Shown here piece after piece: positions 1-7,482 of a stretch of 11,622 nucleotides of DNA. The notes beneath the pieces were generated by a model, which was not told where the DNA came from, did no database searches, and saw nothing but the letters and a program-made list of their open reading frames with translations. Positions within the stretch are counted from its first letter, which is position 1; every line of letters starts with the position of its first letter. Made by a program: the position numbers and the translations under genes. Origin of the DNA: Ruminococcaceae bacterium UBA6857 (lineage in GTDB: Bacteria > Bacillota > Clostridia > Oscillospirales > Acutalibacteraceae); the NCBI GenBank assembly GCA_002451715.1, contig DKDD01000042.1, forward strand, positions 18,240 to 29,861, given 5' to 3'.

Positions 1-104
1 TGAAAAAATGTTTACGCACAGGCAAAAAAGCCCTTTCCGTCTTTATGGCGGTTTTGATGGCGTTCACCGCAATGGTTTTTGTTGCACCGCAAAAGGCAAG
101 CGCC
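1..104 (+). other. Signal peptide of the giant protein
   Basis: The N-terminus reads KKCLRTGKK, then a hydrophobic core (ALSVFMAVLMAFTAMVFV), then APQKASA with a probable signal peptidase I cut after ASA, before VDTG. The basic n-region lies upstream of the internal ATG at 45, which is why I place the true start one base before the window. I see no lipobox Cys at the cut site, so this is not a lipoprotein signal. Confidence 0.88.
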
Positions 105-3100
105 GTTGATACCGGCAAGTATTATGTTTCAGTTACTTGCTTTAATGACAACGATAAGAATGCTAAGGGTAGTTATACTGCACCGTGGCAGGATAAAAAC
201 GGCGGATATTCCGTTAATGGTGATTATGATAAAGCTAAAAACTCAAACGGAAGAACAAGCTATAATTCCGGCGGCGGTTTCACCATTTTCTATAATGATG
301 CAAACGGAAACGAAAAATATGTTGTTCAAGACATTGAAAGTTTTATTTATAAGGCTAATAAAGGTAAAGCAAAGGCTTTTGTAAATGCGTGTGAAGGTTT
401 CCCAACAAAGATTCAGTATTACTGCTGTGAATCGGATGGTGTTTCATTTGTTGTCAGTGAATGGCACATTCAAAAGGTTGAAATTGCGGATAACCCGGAT
501 ATGGTCGGAGCTAAGACACTTTGGTCTGGTAATTTTGGTGTTGACTCAAAGACAAGCGCATATGTGGGATATCTTTATGTCGGTTCTGACGGAAAAACTA
601 AGATGTCTAAAGTCAAGGGTGGCTGGACCGGTTCATGGGAAACCGACACCAACACCGGTTTTGAAAGCAAATGGGTTTCTCCCGTTCCTTCAAAAATTGA
701 CTGGGTCGATGCCTCGGAAGCCAACCTCACAATCTCAAAAGGTTCAGACACCGTAAACAGACAGTTCAAGTTCAATATTCTTGACCAATACGGCGTTGTT
801 ATGAGCACTAAGAATCTTAAAGCGGCAAACGCAGAGCCGACCGTCAGCGTAACGGCAACAAATTTTGAAGACGGAACGATTTCAACAGGCACTGCAAAAG
901 ATCTTTATTATGCTTACACAAATACCAGCGACAATTACACGGCAACCGTTTTCGCAAAACCTGCTTTGAAAAGCGAGGAAAAGGGCATTAACTCTTATGA
1001 GGTAACCGTTAATGTTTCGGTTCCCGGAACAGGTATTTCCGAAAGCAAAGTATTTACAATCTATGACCCGAAGTATACAGTTTTCTTTGACGCAAACGGC
1101 GGAAATACTCTTGCGCCCGCGTCAACAGAAGTTTACTACGGTGAATCGCTTGCTTCACAGGCAAAGCTTGACAAAACTTCAAACTATCCCACCGGCGGAA
1201 CATATGCAGGTCATAGCTGGCTCGGCCTTTTTGATGACAAAACAGCCGGAAACCCGATGAATCCCGAAGATGCCGTAAAAGCTTCAAAAACATATTATGC
1301 ACACTGGGACGAAAACACCTATGTTGTTGTTTTCCTTGATAAAAACGGCAAGTGCGTTGACATTCAGTATGTCGGCTACGGCAAGGAAGTGAACGACAAG
1401 ACCGCAAAAGAGGAAATCAATAAAGAAAAATATCCGACTTCCGACAAGCATTTCACATTCCAAAAATGGGATCAGGATATCAGTAAAGTTTCCTCAAACA
1501 TGATCGTCAACGCTGTTTATAACGAGGCAACGCATACATTTGACGCAGGCGTTGACGTTGCGGCAAATTGCCAGCACGGAGCCGGAAAAGAATATACCTG
1601 CACGGTTTGCGGATATAAAAAGGTTGAAGAAACAAGTTCAACCCGCGGCGACCATACTTTGACAGGTCTTATCCAGGACGTTGCTCCCACATGTACCGAA
1701 GAGGGTAAGGGACACAAAGAATGCACCGTTTGCGGCGAAAAGGTTGAAAACGACATCGCAATTCCCGCTCTCGGACATAGCTATAAGATTGAAGAAAAAA
1801 CACCTGCAACCTGTGCAAAGGAAGGCGAAAGAACTCTTACCTGCACAAGATGCGGCATTGTTGAAACAGAATCAATTCCGAAAATCCAGCATAACTACGT
1901 TGTTAAAAGCCATGAGGATGCAACCTGTGACCACAGCAGCTATGACGTTATGGAATGTTCAGTTTGCGGTGACACATACAAAAAGTACATCGGCGCAGCT
2001 TCAAACGAACACACATGGACTGAAAGCTATGATAAAGCAACAGGTGTTCTCACATTAACTTGCTCTGTTTGCGGAACGGTAAAAACCGTTGACATCGGTG
2101 CAAACCTTGAAAAATTTGTTTCGGCAAAGGTAACTACCGAACCGACCTGCAAAGAAGACGGCGTTGTTACCGTCACTGCCGGCGATGATACTTTCACCGT
2201 TGTTATCGGTAAGGATAAGATTCCTCATAAATATGAGACCGAAGTTACCCCGGCAACTTGCACGGCAGACGGAAAAATCATCAATGTCTGCACGGTTTGC
2301 AAACATCGTGACGAAGTAACCGTTAAAACAATCGCAAAGCTCGGTCACGACTATGTTGAAAAAGTTACTACGCCCGCAACCTGCACAAAGGACGGCGTAA
2401 AAACAATTACCTGCACAAGATGTAATTACAGCAAAACGGAAGCTATTCCGGCAACCGGACACAAGACAAGTGAAGTTGTTGTTGACTGCACTTCCGGCGG
2501 AAAAATCAAGTGCGTTAATTGCGGCGAAGAAATTGCAGACATTCCCGCAAAAGACCATGATTACAGCGGTGCTGTAAGAATTGAAGAAGCAACCTGCGAA
2601 AAGAACGGCATCAAGTATACAAAGTGCGTAACCTGCGGTGCCGAAAAAGCAGAACTTCTTGACAAAAAAGCCCATACATACGGTGCGTGGGAAGTAATGG
2701 TTCCGGCAAAGTGCGGAGCACAGGGCGTTGAAAAACGCACATGCGCTTGCGGTGCATACGAAGTTCGCACTATTGACGCTCTCGAACATGACATTAAAAC
2801 AACGGAAACACCTGCAACATGTATAGAAGCAGGCACAATCGTTGAAAAATGTCAGCGCGTCGGCTGTGACTATGAAAAGACAACGGTTATTCAGCCGAAA
2901 GGCCATGAGCTTGGCGAAGGCGTTGTTTATGAACAGACTTGTGTAAACGGAAAATATACAAGATACGATTGCAATAATTGTGATTATTACAGAATTGAAC
3001 TTGCTACAGGCGAAGAGAGCAAGGCCCTCGGCCACGATTTCTCGGTAGAACAGTCTACTGTCCCGGCAACCTGCGAAGTTGACGGTTCAAAGACCTTTAA

Positions 3101-5510
3101 GTGTTCGCGTTGCGACGAAACCGAAGTTCAGGTTATTCCGAAACTCGGTCATACCTATCAGGAAAAAGAGACAGTTGCTCCGACTTGCACAATGGGTGGT
3201 TACACCGTAATGGTTTGTGCAAATGATGCAACGCATACTTATAACAGATATGACGGAACTGCCGCTAAGGGTCATACTTGGGGCGCATGGACAGTTACAA
3301 AAGAATCAACAAATACCGAAGCCGGAACAATGCAGCGCGTATGTTCGGTTGAAGGATGCGGCGCAACAGAAACGGCAACAATTCCTGCCGGCGGACACAG
3401 CTTTGTCGGTGCAAAAGGAACCGTTGTTAAAGAAGCAACCTGCAAAGAAGAAGGCGAAATTCGCTATGACTGCGTTACTCATGAAAATTGTGGTGTAACA
3501 ATTACAGTTGCAAGCAGCAAACTTGCACACTCATATGTAACGGATGTAGTAAGTGCAACATGCCATAAAGAAGGCTCAATCGTAACAAAATGCCGCGTTT
3601 GCAACGAAGTTCTCTATCAGGCAACAATTAACAAGAGAACCCACAGCTGGAGCGAATGGACAGTTGTTAAAGCACCGACCTGCAAGGACGGTGGCGAAGG
3701 CTTGAGAGTAAGAGTTTGCGAAATCTGCGGCGACAAGGAAGAAGAATCCATTCCGAAACTTGAAAGCCATGACTTCAGAGGAACCGTTGTTGATCCAACA
3801 TGTACTCAAGAAGGTTACACAATCTTTGCTTGCGCTGCTTGCGGTCTTGCATACAGAGACTTCTTTAAGCCTGCTCTCGGTCATGACATGAGAGATGACT
3901 GGGTTTACTTTGAAGCAACCTGCACAACTGCCGGTGGAAGACAGCGTTCCTGCCACAGAACTTGGGTTGACGAAAGAGGAATTGAACATAAGTGCGATTA
4001 TGTTGAAATCGAAGAAGATCCCAACAAACCAGCAACAGGTCACAGCTTCTCGGAATGGAAGTTTGTCGATCATCCGAGCGTTAAGGATGCATATGCAAAA
4101 TGGCGCCAGTGCATGAACAAGGGCTGCACTTACACCGAATATGAAACAGGCGAAAAGGGCAGCGAAAGCGTTGCCGAAGACGGCGTAAACATCTATTATC
4201 AGGTTAACTATTATAACGAATGGGTAACCGATACTTATGATATTCTTGAAAACAACAAAATTAATACAAATCCGACTATAGTTTATACAAAGCTTGCAAA
4301 AACCTATAAGACCGAATGTCTTTCTTCCATCTATGTTCTCAAAGGACAGGCGGCTGTTTATCCGAATAAGCTGAATCCGGTTCGCGAAAAGGATGTAAAT
4401 TGGGGCGGATATACATTCGAAGGATGGACTGACCGCGCAAAGACCGAATCGCTTAACAAGGATGCAAATGTTGAACCTGCAAACACGGTTGATCTTTCAA
4501 AGATTACATCAAATATGGATGTTTATGCTTTGTTCAGATGCAAGGACGTATATTACAGAGTTCAGTTCTGGAATCCGAAAGTCAGCGAAGGAAGTCTTCA
4601 GAGCACACCGCTCACAATTGTGCAGTATATTCTTCACGGACATCCGGCCACATGGCCCGCCGAATACGGAGAACCGACCCTTTCCGAAAACATTTATCGC
4701 ACATATAAATTTACGGGTTGGAGTTATGATTATACAAAAATCTATGATGATGTTAACATTGTTGCGGAATATGATTCGTCAATGAAAACATATCAGATTG
4801 TATATCACGATTGGAACGGTGCCGAACTCGGAAGAGAAAGAGTTGCTTACGGCGGAGCTGCACAGAATATCCCGACACCGGCCGAAAGAGAGGAAGACAG
4901 CACTTATGTTTATAAGTTCCTCGGCACTTGGTCACTCTCTAACGGAGAAACCGTAAATCTCAGTAACTTTACCCAAATTTCCGCTGATGCAAAAGACGGT
5001 GACGAAGTTCACATCTATGCAAAGCATTCACAGCGTCTGAAAGTTTACAAGGTTAATCTTCAGGTTTGGGATCCGTACGGTATGACTTGCGGCGGCGCAA
5101 CGGTTCAGGTTCTTGACAGCAAGGGACAGCTTGTTGCTTCAACCACAACCGATACCGACGGCTATGCATATCTCAGCTTGAATTACAGCACGGTTTATAC
5201 CGTTAAGATTTCAAGAGGTAACTATGCACTTGAAGGCACAATGTCTCTTGATTCACAGGCAAATGTTAACATTCGTCTGACTTATGATTTTACCGGCAAC
5301 TTATATCGTAACTATAACGTAACGCTTATAGATTACACCAACAGCGACGACAAGCCGAGCGAAACCTGCAACTGTATCTGCCATTCATTCATCGGCGGAC
5401 TTTGGATCACAATTTTGAACCTCCTTTACAGAGTGTTTAAGATTAAGCAGGTTTGCTGCTATGATATGTTTATTGTTCACGGCGACAAGCTTGTTTACGG
5501 TCCCAACTAA
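1..5510 (+). CDS. Giant secreted Cys-rich repeat protein (5' end one base outside window)
   Basis: I do not recognise a named gene. The reading frame is open from base 1. Bases 1-2 (tg) followed by AAA AAA TGT complete an ATG if the preceding base is A, which gives about 1836 residues. An internal ATG at base 45 would remove the Lys/Arg-rich start of the signal peptide, so it is not the likely start. Order of regions, in full-protein numbering: signal peptide 1-35; an Ig-like or otherwise beta-rich segment to about 355; InlB/Listeria-Bacteroides-type repeat sequence about 359-514 (FDANGG, YAHW); about 20 Cys/His repeats about 524-1386; further InlB-like repeats about 1396-1680 (FEGWTD, FTGWSYD, YGGAA); a Cna-B or carboxypeptidase-regulatory-like beta domain about 1681-1765; and a C-terminal CNCICH motif at about 1790 followed by a hydrophobic helix and more Cys. 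I see no LPXTG, SLH or dockerin motif. The protein is probably extracellular, perhaps adhesive or structural, but its function is unproven. A terminator follows the stop at once. Confidence 0.9.
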   Translation, partial: KKCLRTGKKALSVFMAVLMAFTAMVFVAPQKASAVDTGKYYVSVTCFNDNDKNAKGSYTAPWQDKNGGYSVNGDYDKAKNSNGRTSYNSGGGFTIFYNDANGNEKYVVQDIESFIYKANKGKAKAFVNACEGFPTKIQYYCCESDGVSFVVSEWHIQKVEIADNPDMVGAKTLWSGNFGVDSKTSAYVGYLYVGSDGKTKMSKVKGGWTGSWETDTNTGFESKWVSPVPSKIDWVDASEANLTISKGSDTVNRQFKFNILDQYGVVMSTKNLKAANAEPTVSVTATNFEDGTISTGTAKDLYYAYTNTSDNYTATVFAKPALKSEEKGINSYEVTVNVSVPGTGISESKVFTIYDPKYTVFFDANGGNTLAPASTEVYYGESLASQAKLDKTSNYPTGGTYAGHSWLGLFDDKTAGNPMNPEDAVKASKTYYAHWDENTYVVVFLDKNGKCVDIQYVGYGKEVNDKTAKEEINKEKYPTSDKHFTFQKWDQDISKVSSNMIVNAVYNEATHTFDAGVDVAANCQHGAGKEYTCTVCGYKKVEETSSTRGDHTLTGLIQDVAPTCTEEGKGHKECTVCGEKVENDIAIPALGHSYKIEEKTPATCAKEGERTLTCTRCGIVETESIPKIQHNYVVKSHEDATCDHSSYDVMECSVCGDTYKKYIGAASNEHTWTESYDKATGVLTLTCSVCGTVKTVDIGANLEKFVSAKVTTEPTCKEDGVVTVTAGDDTFTVVIGKDKIPHKYETEVTPATCTADGKIINVCTVCKHRDEVTVKTIAKLGHDYVEKVTTPATCTKDGVKTITCTRCNYSKTEAIPATGHKTSEVVVDCTSGGKIKCVNCGEEIADIPAKDHDYSGAVRIEEATCEKNGIKYTKCVTCGAEKAELLDKKAHTYGAWEVMVPAKCGAQGVEKRTCACGAYEVRTIDALEHDIKTTETPATCIEAGTIVEKCQRVGCDYEKTTVIQPKGHELGEGVVYEQTCVNGKYTRYDCNNCDYYRIELATGEESKALGHDFSVEQSTVPATCEVDGSKTFKCSRCDETEVQVIPKLGHTYQEKETVAPTCTMGGYTVMVCANDATHTYNRYDGTAAKGHTWGAWTVTKESTNTEAGTMQRVCSVEGCGATETATIPAGGHSFVGAKGTVVKEATCKEEGEIRYDCVTHENCGVTITVASSKLAHSYVTDVVSATCHKEGSIVTKCRVCNEVLYQATINKRTHSWSEWTVVKAPTCKDGGEGLRVRVCEICGDKEEESIPKLESHDFRGTVVDPTCTQEGYTIFACAACGLAYRDFFKPALGHDMRDDWVYFEATCTTAGGRQRSCHRTWVDERGIEHKCDYVEIEEDPNKPATGHSFSEWKFVDHPSVKDAYAKWRQCMNKGCTYTEYETGEKGSESVAEDGVNIYYQVNYYNEWVTDTYDILENNKINTNPTIVYTKLAKTYKTECLSSIYVLKGQAAVYPNKLNPVREKDVNWGGYTFEGWTDRAKTESLNKDANVEPANTVDLSKITSNMDVYALFRCKDVYYRVQFWNPKVSEGSLQSTPLTIVQYILHGHPATWPAEYGEPTLSENIYRTYKFTGWSYDYTKIYDDVNIVAEYDSSMKTYQIVYHDWNGAELGRERVAYGGAAQNIPTPAEREEDSTYVYKFLGTWSLSNGETVNLSNFTQISADAKDGDEVHIYAKHSQRLKVYKVNLQVWDPYGMTCGGATVQVLDSKGQLVASTTTDTDGYAYLSLNYSTVYTVKISRGNYALEGTMSLDSQANVNIRLTYDFTGNLYRNYNVTLIDYTNSDDKPSETCNCICHSFIGGLWITILNLLYRVFKIKQVCCYDMFIVHGDKLVYGPN
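1569..4155 (+). repeat. Array of about 20 degenerate Cys/His protein repeats
   Basis: These are protein-level repeats of about 35-45 residues inside the giant gene. The consensus is roughly (A/P)TC-x3-G-x(5-6)-C-x2-C-G-x(5-9)-IP-x2-GH, often followed by an aromatic residue. Clear copies include TPATCAKEGERTLTCTRCG, TPATCTKDGVKTITCTRCN and VPATCEVDGSKTFKCSRCD. The repeated Cys, CxxC and His suggest small metal-binding or disulfide modules. Similar repeats are frequent in clostridial surface proteins, but I cannot name the family with certainty. The copies have diverged at the DNA level, so this is an old array. Several copies are irregular: the one near 3300 lacks the first Cys, the one near 3910-4050 has an insertion between its Cys positions, and the last one near 4060-4150 also lacks the first Cys. 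Confidence 0.9.
5367..5507 (+). other. C-terminal CxCxCH plus hydrophobic helix module
   Basis: The last 47 residues of the giant protein start with CNCICHS, continue into a hydrophobic or amphipathic stretch (GGLWITILNLLYRVFKIKQ), then CC and a short tail ending HGDKLVYGPN. From memory, clostridial surface proteins often end in a related pattern of clustered Cys and His, an aromatic-rich helix and another Cys pair. The role of that tail is not established as far as I know. The position suggests retention or assembly at the cell surface in place of an LPXTG signal; this is inference. Confidence 0.5.
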
Positions 5511-5520
5511 TTGAAAAAAT

Positions 5521-5559
5521 CGAGGTCGTTGCCTTCGCAACGGCCTCGACAAACTTTTT
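5521..5559 (+). terminator. Rho-independent terminator of the giant gene
   Basis: A 12-bp stem (CGAGGTCGTTGC with GCAACGGCCTCG, one G-T wobble) closes a CTTC loop. It is followed by acaaacttttt. It starts 11 bases after the stop codon of the giant gene. Confidence 0.92.
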
Positions 5560-5676
5560 GGTTTTGTGTATAAATCGACGTATTTTCATAATTTGTTTTG
5601 AATCAGTTCATAATTTTGCATAGTGTCAATGCTATATTGTGTAACACGATGAAAAATTGATTAAGGAGCGGTTGTC
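5560..5676 (+). promoter_or_regulatory. Upstream region of the 34-residue peptide gene
   Basis: This AT-rich stretch between a terminator and the small gene must hold the small gene's promoter if it is transcribed independently. Candidates are weak: TTGTGT (5564-5569), 17 bases, CATAAT (5587-5592); and TTCATA (5585-5590), 18 bases, CATAAT (5609-5614). I cannot choose between them. The odd palindrome GTGTAACAC (5639-5647) lies between these sites and the RBS. The RBS AAGGAG (5663-5668) is clear. Confidence 0.4.
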
Positions 5677-5781
5677 ATGAACTTTGATATTGCTACTATC
5701 CTCGAAATTCTCAATGCCATTATGGGTCTTTTGAAGGCTATTTTCGGCGCAAAGGAAGACGTACAGGATAAGTTGAGCTGA
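5677..5781 (+). CDS. Small amphipathic peptide, 34 residues, unknown function
   Basis: A 35-codon frame (ATG to TGA) sits 8 bases after a good RBS, AAGGAG at 5663-5668, and ends 13 bases before its own terminator. The peptide begins MNFDIATILEILNAIMG and continues LLKAIFGAKEDVQDKLS. Hydrophobic residues at 5, 8, 9, 12, 15, 16, 19, 22 and 23 fall on one face of a helix, and the C-terminal third is charged. There is no signal peptide and no clear transmembrane segment. The general form recalls phenol-soluble-modulin-like or membrane-active peptides, but there is no diagnostic motif and I do not assign a function. Its middle also resembles the C-terminal helix of the giant protein upstream (ILNLLYRVFKIK versus IMGLLKAIFGAK), which may point to a shared role or only to shared composition. 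Confidence 0.72.
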   Translation: MNFDIATILEILNAIMGLLKAIFGAKEDVQDKLS

Positions 5782-5794
5782 AGTTAAAAAAATT

Positions 5795-5825
5795 AAGCCG
5801 TCTTAAAAAGGCGGCTTTTGTTTTT
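5795..5825 (+). terminator. Terminator of the 34-residue peptide gene
   Basis: The stem AAGCCGTC pairs with GGCGGCTT (8 bp, one G-T wobble) around a TTAAAAA loop and is followed by ttgttttt. It makes the small peptide gene a separate transcription unit between two terminators. Confidence 0.88.
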
Positions 5826-5854
5826 ATATTGAATGTTGAAAGCAGGTAATATTT

Positions 5855-6379
5855 ATGATTAGAAAAGCTGTACTCGGCGATATCCCTGCAGTTTCGGATA
5901 TCTATGAAAAAATACATGATAAAGAAGAGAAACATTCGGCTTCAATCGGGTGGATTCGCGGCGTCTATCCGACGGAAAAAACGGCGCTTGCGTCGCTTGA
6001 ACGCGGCGACCTTTTTGTTTTTGAAGAGGACGGAAAAGTTCTTGCCTCCGCAATAATCAATAAGGCGCAGGTTGATGTTTATGCAGACGGCGATTGGGCT
6101 TTTGAAGCACCCGACGAGAAAATTATGGTTCTTCATACTCTTACGGTTTCGCCGGACGAGGGCAAGAGGGGGATCGGAAGAAAGTTTGTTGAATTTTATG
6201 AACACTATGCTTTTGAAAACGGCTGTACGGTGCTTCGGATGGATACAAACGAAATCAATTCCGTTGCGCGTTCATTTTATAAAAAGCTCGGTTACCGCGA
6301 GTCCGGGATAGTGCTGTGTGTTTTCAACGGCATTCCGAACGTGAAACTTGTTTTACTTGAAAAGAAAGTCAGCGAATAA
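5855..6379 (+). CDS. GNAT family N-acetyltransferase
   Basis: This is a 174-residue protein of typical single-domain GNAT size. The N-terminal MIRKAVLGDIPAVSDIY is the usual beta1-alpha1 of this fold. The acetyl-CoA pyrophosphate-binding motif follows a beta4 strand: LTVSPDEGKRGIG at about 96-108. The region NSVARSFYKKLGYRESG at about 135-151 is the typical motif B, where the chain folds over the cofactor. The acceptor substrate cannot be told from sequence; amino acids, small amines or protein N-termini are all possible. The start at 5855 has only a weak RBS (AGG at 5844-5846). It follows the upstream terminator by about 30 bases, so its promoter must overlap that terminator (TTAAAA/TATATT at 5803-5830 is a weak candidate) or it depends on readthrough. 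It ends at a convergent terminator shared with tarJ. Confidence 0.9.
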   Translation: MIRKAVLGDIPAVSDIYEKIHDKEEKHSASIGWIRGVYPTEKTALASLERGDLFVFEEDGKVLASAIINKAQVDVYADGDWAFEAPDEKIMVLHTLTVSPDEGKRGIGRKFVEFYEHYAFENGCTVLRMDTNEINSVARSFYKKLGYRESGIVLCVFNGIPNVKLVLLEKKVSE

Positions 6380-6383
6380 AAAG

Positions 6384-6418
6384 ACACCGCAAAAGAAAGA
6401 GCATTTCTTTTGCGGTGT
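6384..6418. terminator. Bidirectional terminator between the GNAT gene and tarJ
   Basis: A perfect 15-bp inverted repeat (ACACCGCAAAAGAAA with TTTCTTTTGCGGTGT) closes a GAGCA loop. It lies 4 bases after the GNAT stop and 14 bases beyond the end of tarJ. Read on the - strand it is followed by CTTTTTATT, a good U-tract. Read on the + strand the tail is TGTTGTCTG, which is weaker. It separates two convergent units. Confidence 0.9.
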
Positions 6419-6432
6419 TGTTGTCTGTGGAT

Positions 6433-7458
6433 TTATTTTTCCCACTTCATAATGGTTTTTCCGAAAGCTTTCTTCGTGTCAAGTTCAAACGCTTCGGTCA
6501 TGTCTTTGATGCTGCGAACCGTTTTAACAATTCCGACCATGTGAGAAAGGTTTTCAATAATGTCGGGATATTCGTCATACATTTCAACGGTTTTGACAAA
6601 ATCAACACGTCCGCTGCGGCTGCTTCCGAACATGCGAAGACCTTTTTCAAGAATCATTCTTGTGTTGATCGGAACGGGATACTCCGAAACGCCGAGGATT
6701 GAAATTGTACCCTCGGGGTTGATGCAGTCGATGATTTGACCAATCGCAACCTGAGAACCGTTTCCGCCGACACATTCGAACGCATGGTCAATGTGCATAT
6801 CTTCGGGAATTTCCGTTGTGAGGAAGGTTTCGTCAACAAAGGTGAAGTCGGCAAGCTTTTTCGGAACAACACCGAAAACATAGACCTTTGTGTTCGGAAA
6901 AAACTTTTTGAGGAAGATACATGTCATGTAGCTGAGGTTTCCGTCGCCCCAAACGCCGATGACATTTCTTCTTTGGTGTGCAATTTTGTCAAAGCGTGAA
7001 ATTGCGTGTACGCCGACCGATACCATTTCGGTGAAAGCGGCAATCTCGTTCGGAATACCTTCCGGAAGAGGAACAAGGCGGTCAGCCGGAATTTGAACGT
7101 ATTCCTGCATAAAGCCATCAAAGCCGCTTGCGCGGAACTTGCTTGAGCGAAGGTAGTTTTCCGCAATAACGTCGTCCTTTTCGGTCGGTGTGTTCGGAAC
7201 CATAACAACCCTGTCTCCGGGTTTGAAAGAACCGTCCGGTGCATAAACAACTTCACCGATTCCCTCATGAATAAGAGCCATCGGAAGTTTTTTTGCAAGA
7301 ACCTTTGCGTCGCGCGTACCTTGGAAATATCTTTGGTCTGCATTGCAGATTGAAAGATAGGTCGGCTTAACAATAATATCAGAAGAGAAAATGTCAATCT
7401 CGTTGAACGCAATTTCAATTTTTCTCGGCTGAGTTAATCTGTAAACTGTATTAAGCAT
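6433..7458 (-). CDS. tarJ: Ribulose-5-phosphate reductase (ribitol-5-phosphate dehydrogenase), TarJ
   Basis: This is a 341-residue zinc-type MDR (alcohol dehydrogenase superfamily) protein. It should reduce D-ribulose 5-phosphate to D-ribitol 5-phosphate with NADPH, supplying TarI. It matches my memory of Staphylococcus TarJ closely over its length, in blocks such as LPMALIHEG, VVMVPNTPTEKDDVIAENYL, HAFECVGG and GSSRSG. Likely catalytic zinc ligands are Cys38, His64 and Glu65 with Glu144. The structural four-Cys zinc loop of classic ADHs is absent, as in TarJ. The cofactor motif reads GVWGDGNLSY at about 168-177: the third Gly of the usual GxGxxG is Ser. The RBS is AAAGGAAAG just before the ATG. 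It lies 24 bases downstream of tarI and is co-transcribed with it. Other ADHs are possible in principle, but the tarI partner makes TarJ the clear choice. Confidence 0.93.
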   Translation of the reverse strand: MLNTVYRLTQPRKIEIAFNEIDIFSSDIIVKPTYLSICNADQRYFQGTRDAKVLAKKLPMALIHEGIGEVVYAPDGSFKPGDRVVMVPNTPTEKDDVIAENYLRSSKFRASGFDGFMQEYVQIPADRLVPLPEGIPNEIAAFTEMVSVGVHAISRFDKIAHQRRNVIGVWGDGNLSYMTCIFLKKFFPNTKVYVFGVVPKKLADFTFVDETFLTTEIPEDMHIDHAFECVGGNGSQVAIGQIIDCINPEGTISILGVSEYPVPINTRMILEKGLRMFGSSRSGRVDFVKTVEMYDEYPDIIENLSHMVGIVKTVRSIKDMTEAFELDTKKAFGKTIMKWEK

Positions 7459-7482
7459 GGTTTCTTTCCTTTCGTTGCCGCT

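Noticed and set aside
2055..3035. Long open frame of 326 codons on the - strand inside the giant gene
   Set aside because: It is antisense to the Cys-repeat coding region; its Phe/Cys/Asn-rich composition mirrors the codon bias of the + strand gene, and it has no RBS or family features.
1569..4155. CRISPR-like repeat array
   Set aside because: The repetition is at protein level with diverged codons and no constant DNA repeat; it is in one continuous reading frame.
5624..5629. Perfect - strand TTGACA between the giant gene and the small peptide gene
   Set aside because: No acceptable -10 box lies 16-18 bases downstream (CTGATT at 17) and no gene follows in that direction.
5636..5646. 11-base string ATTGTGTAACA also found at 8521-8531
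   Set aside because: One copy is in the small-peptide leader and the other inside the toxin frame; no further similarity around them, so probably chance in AT-rich sequence.
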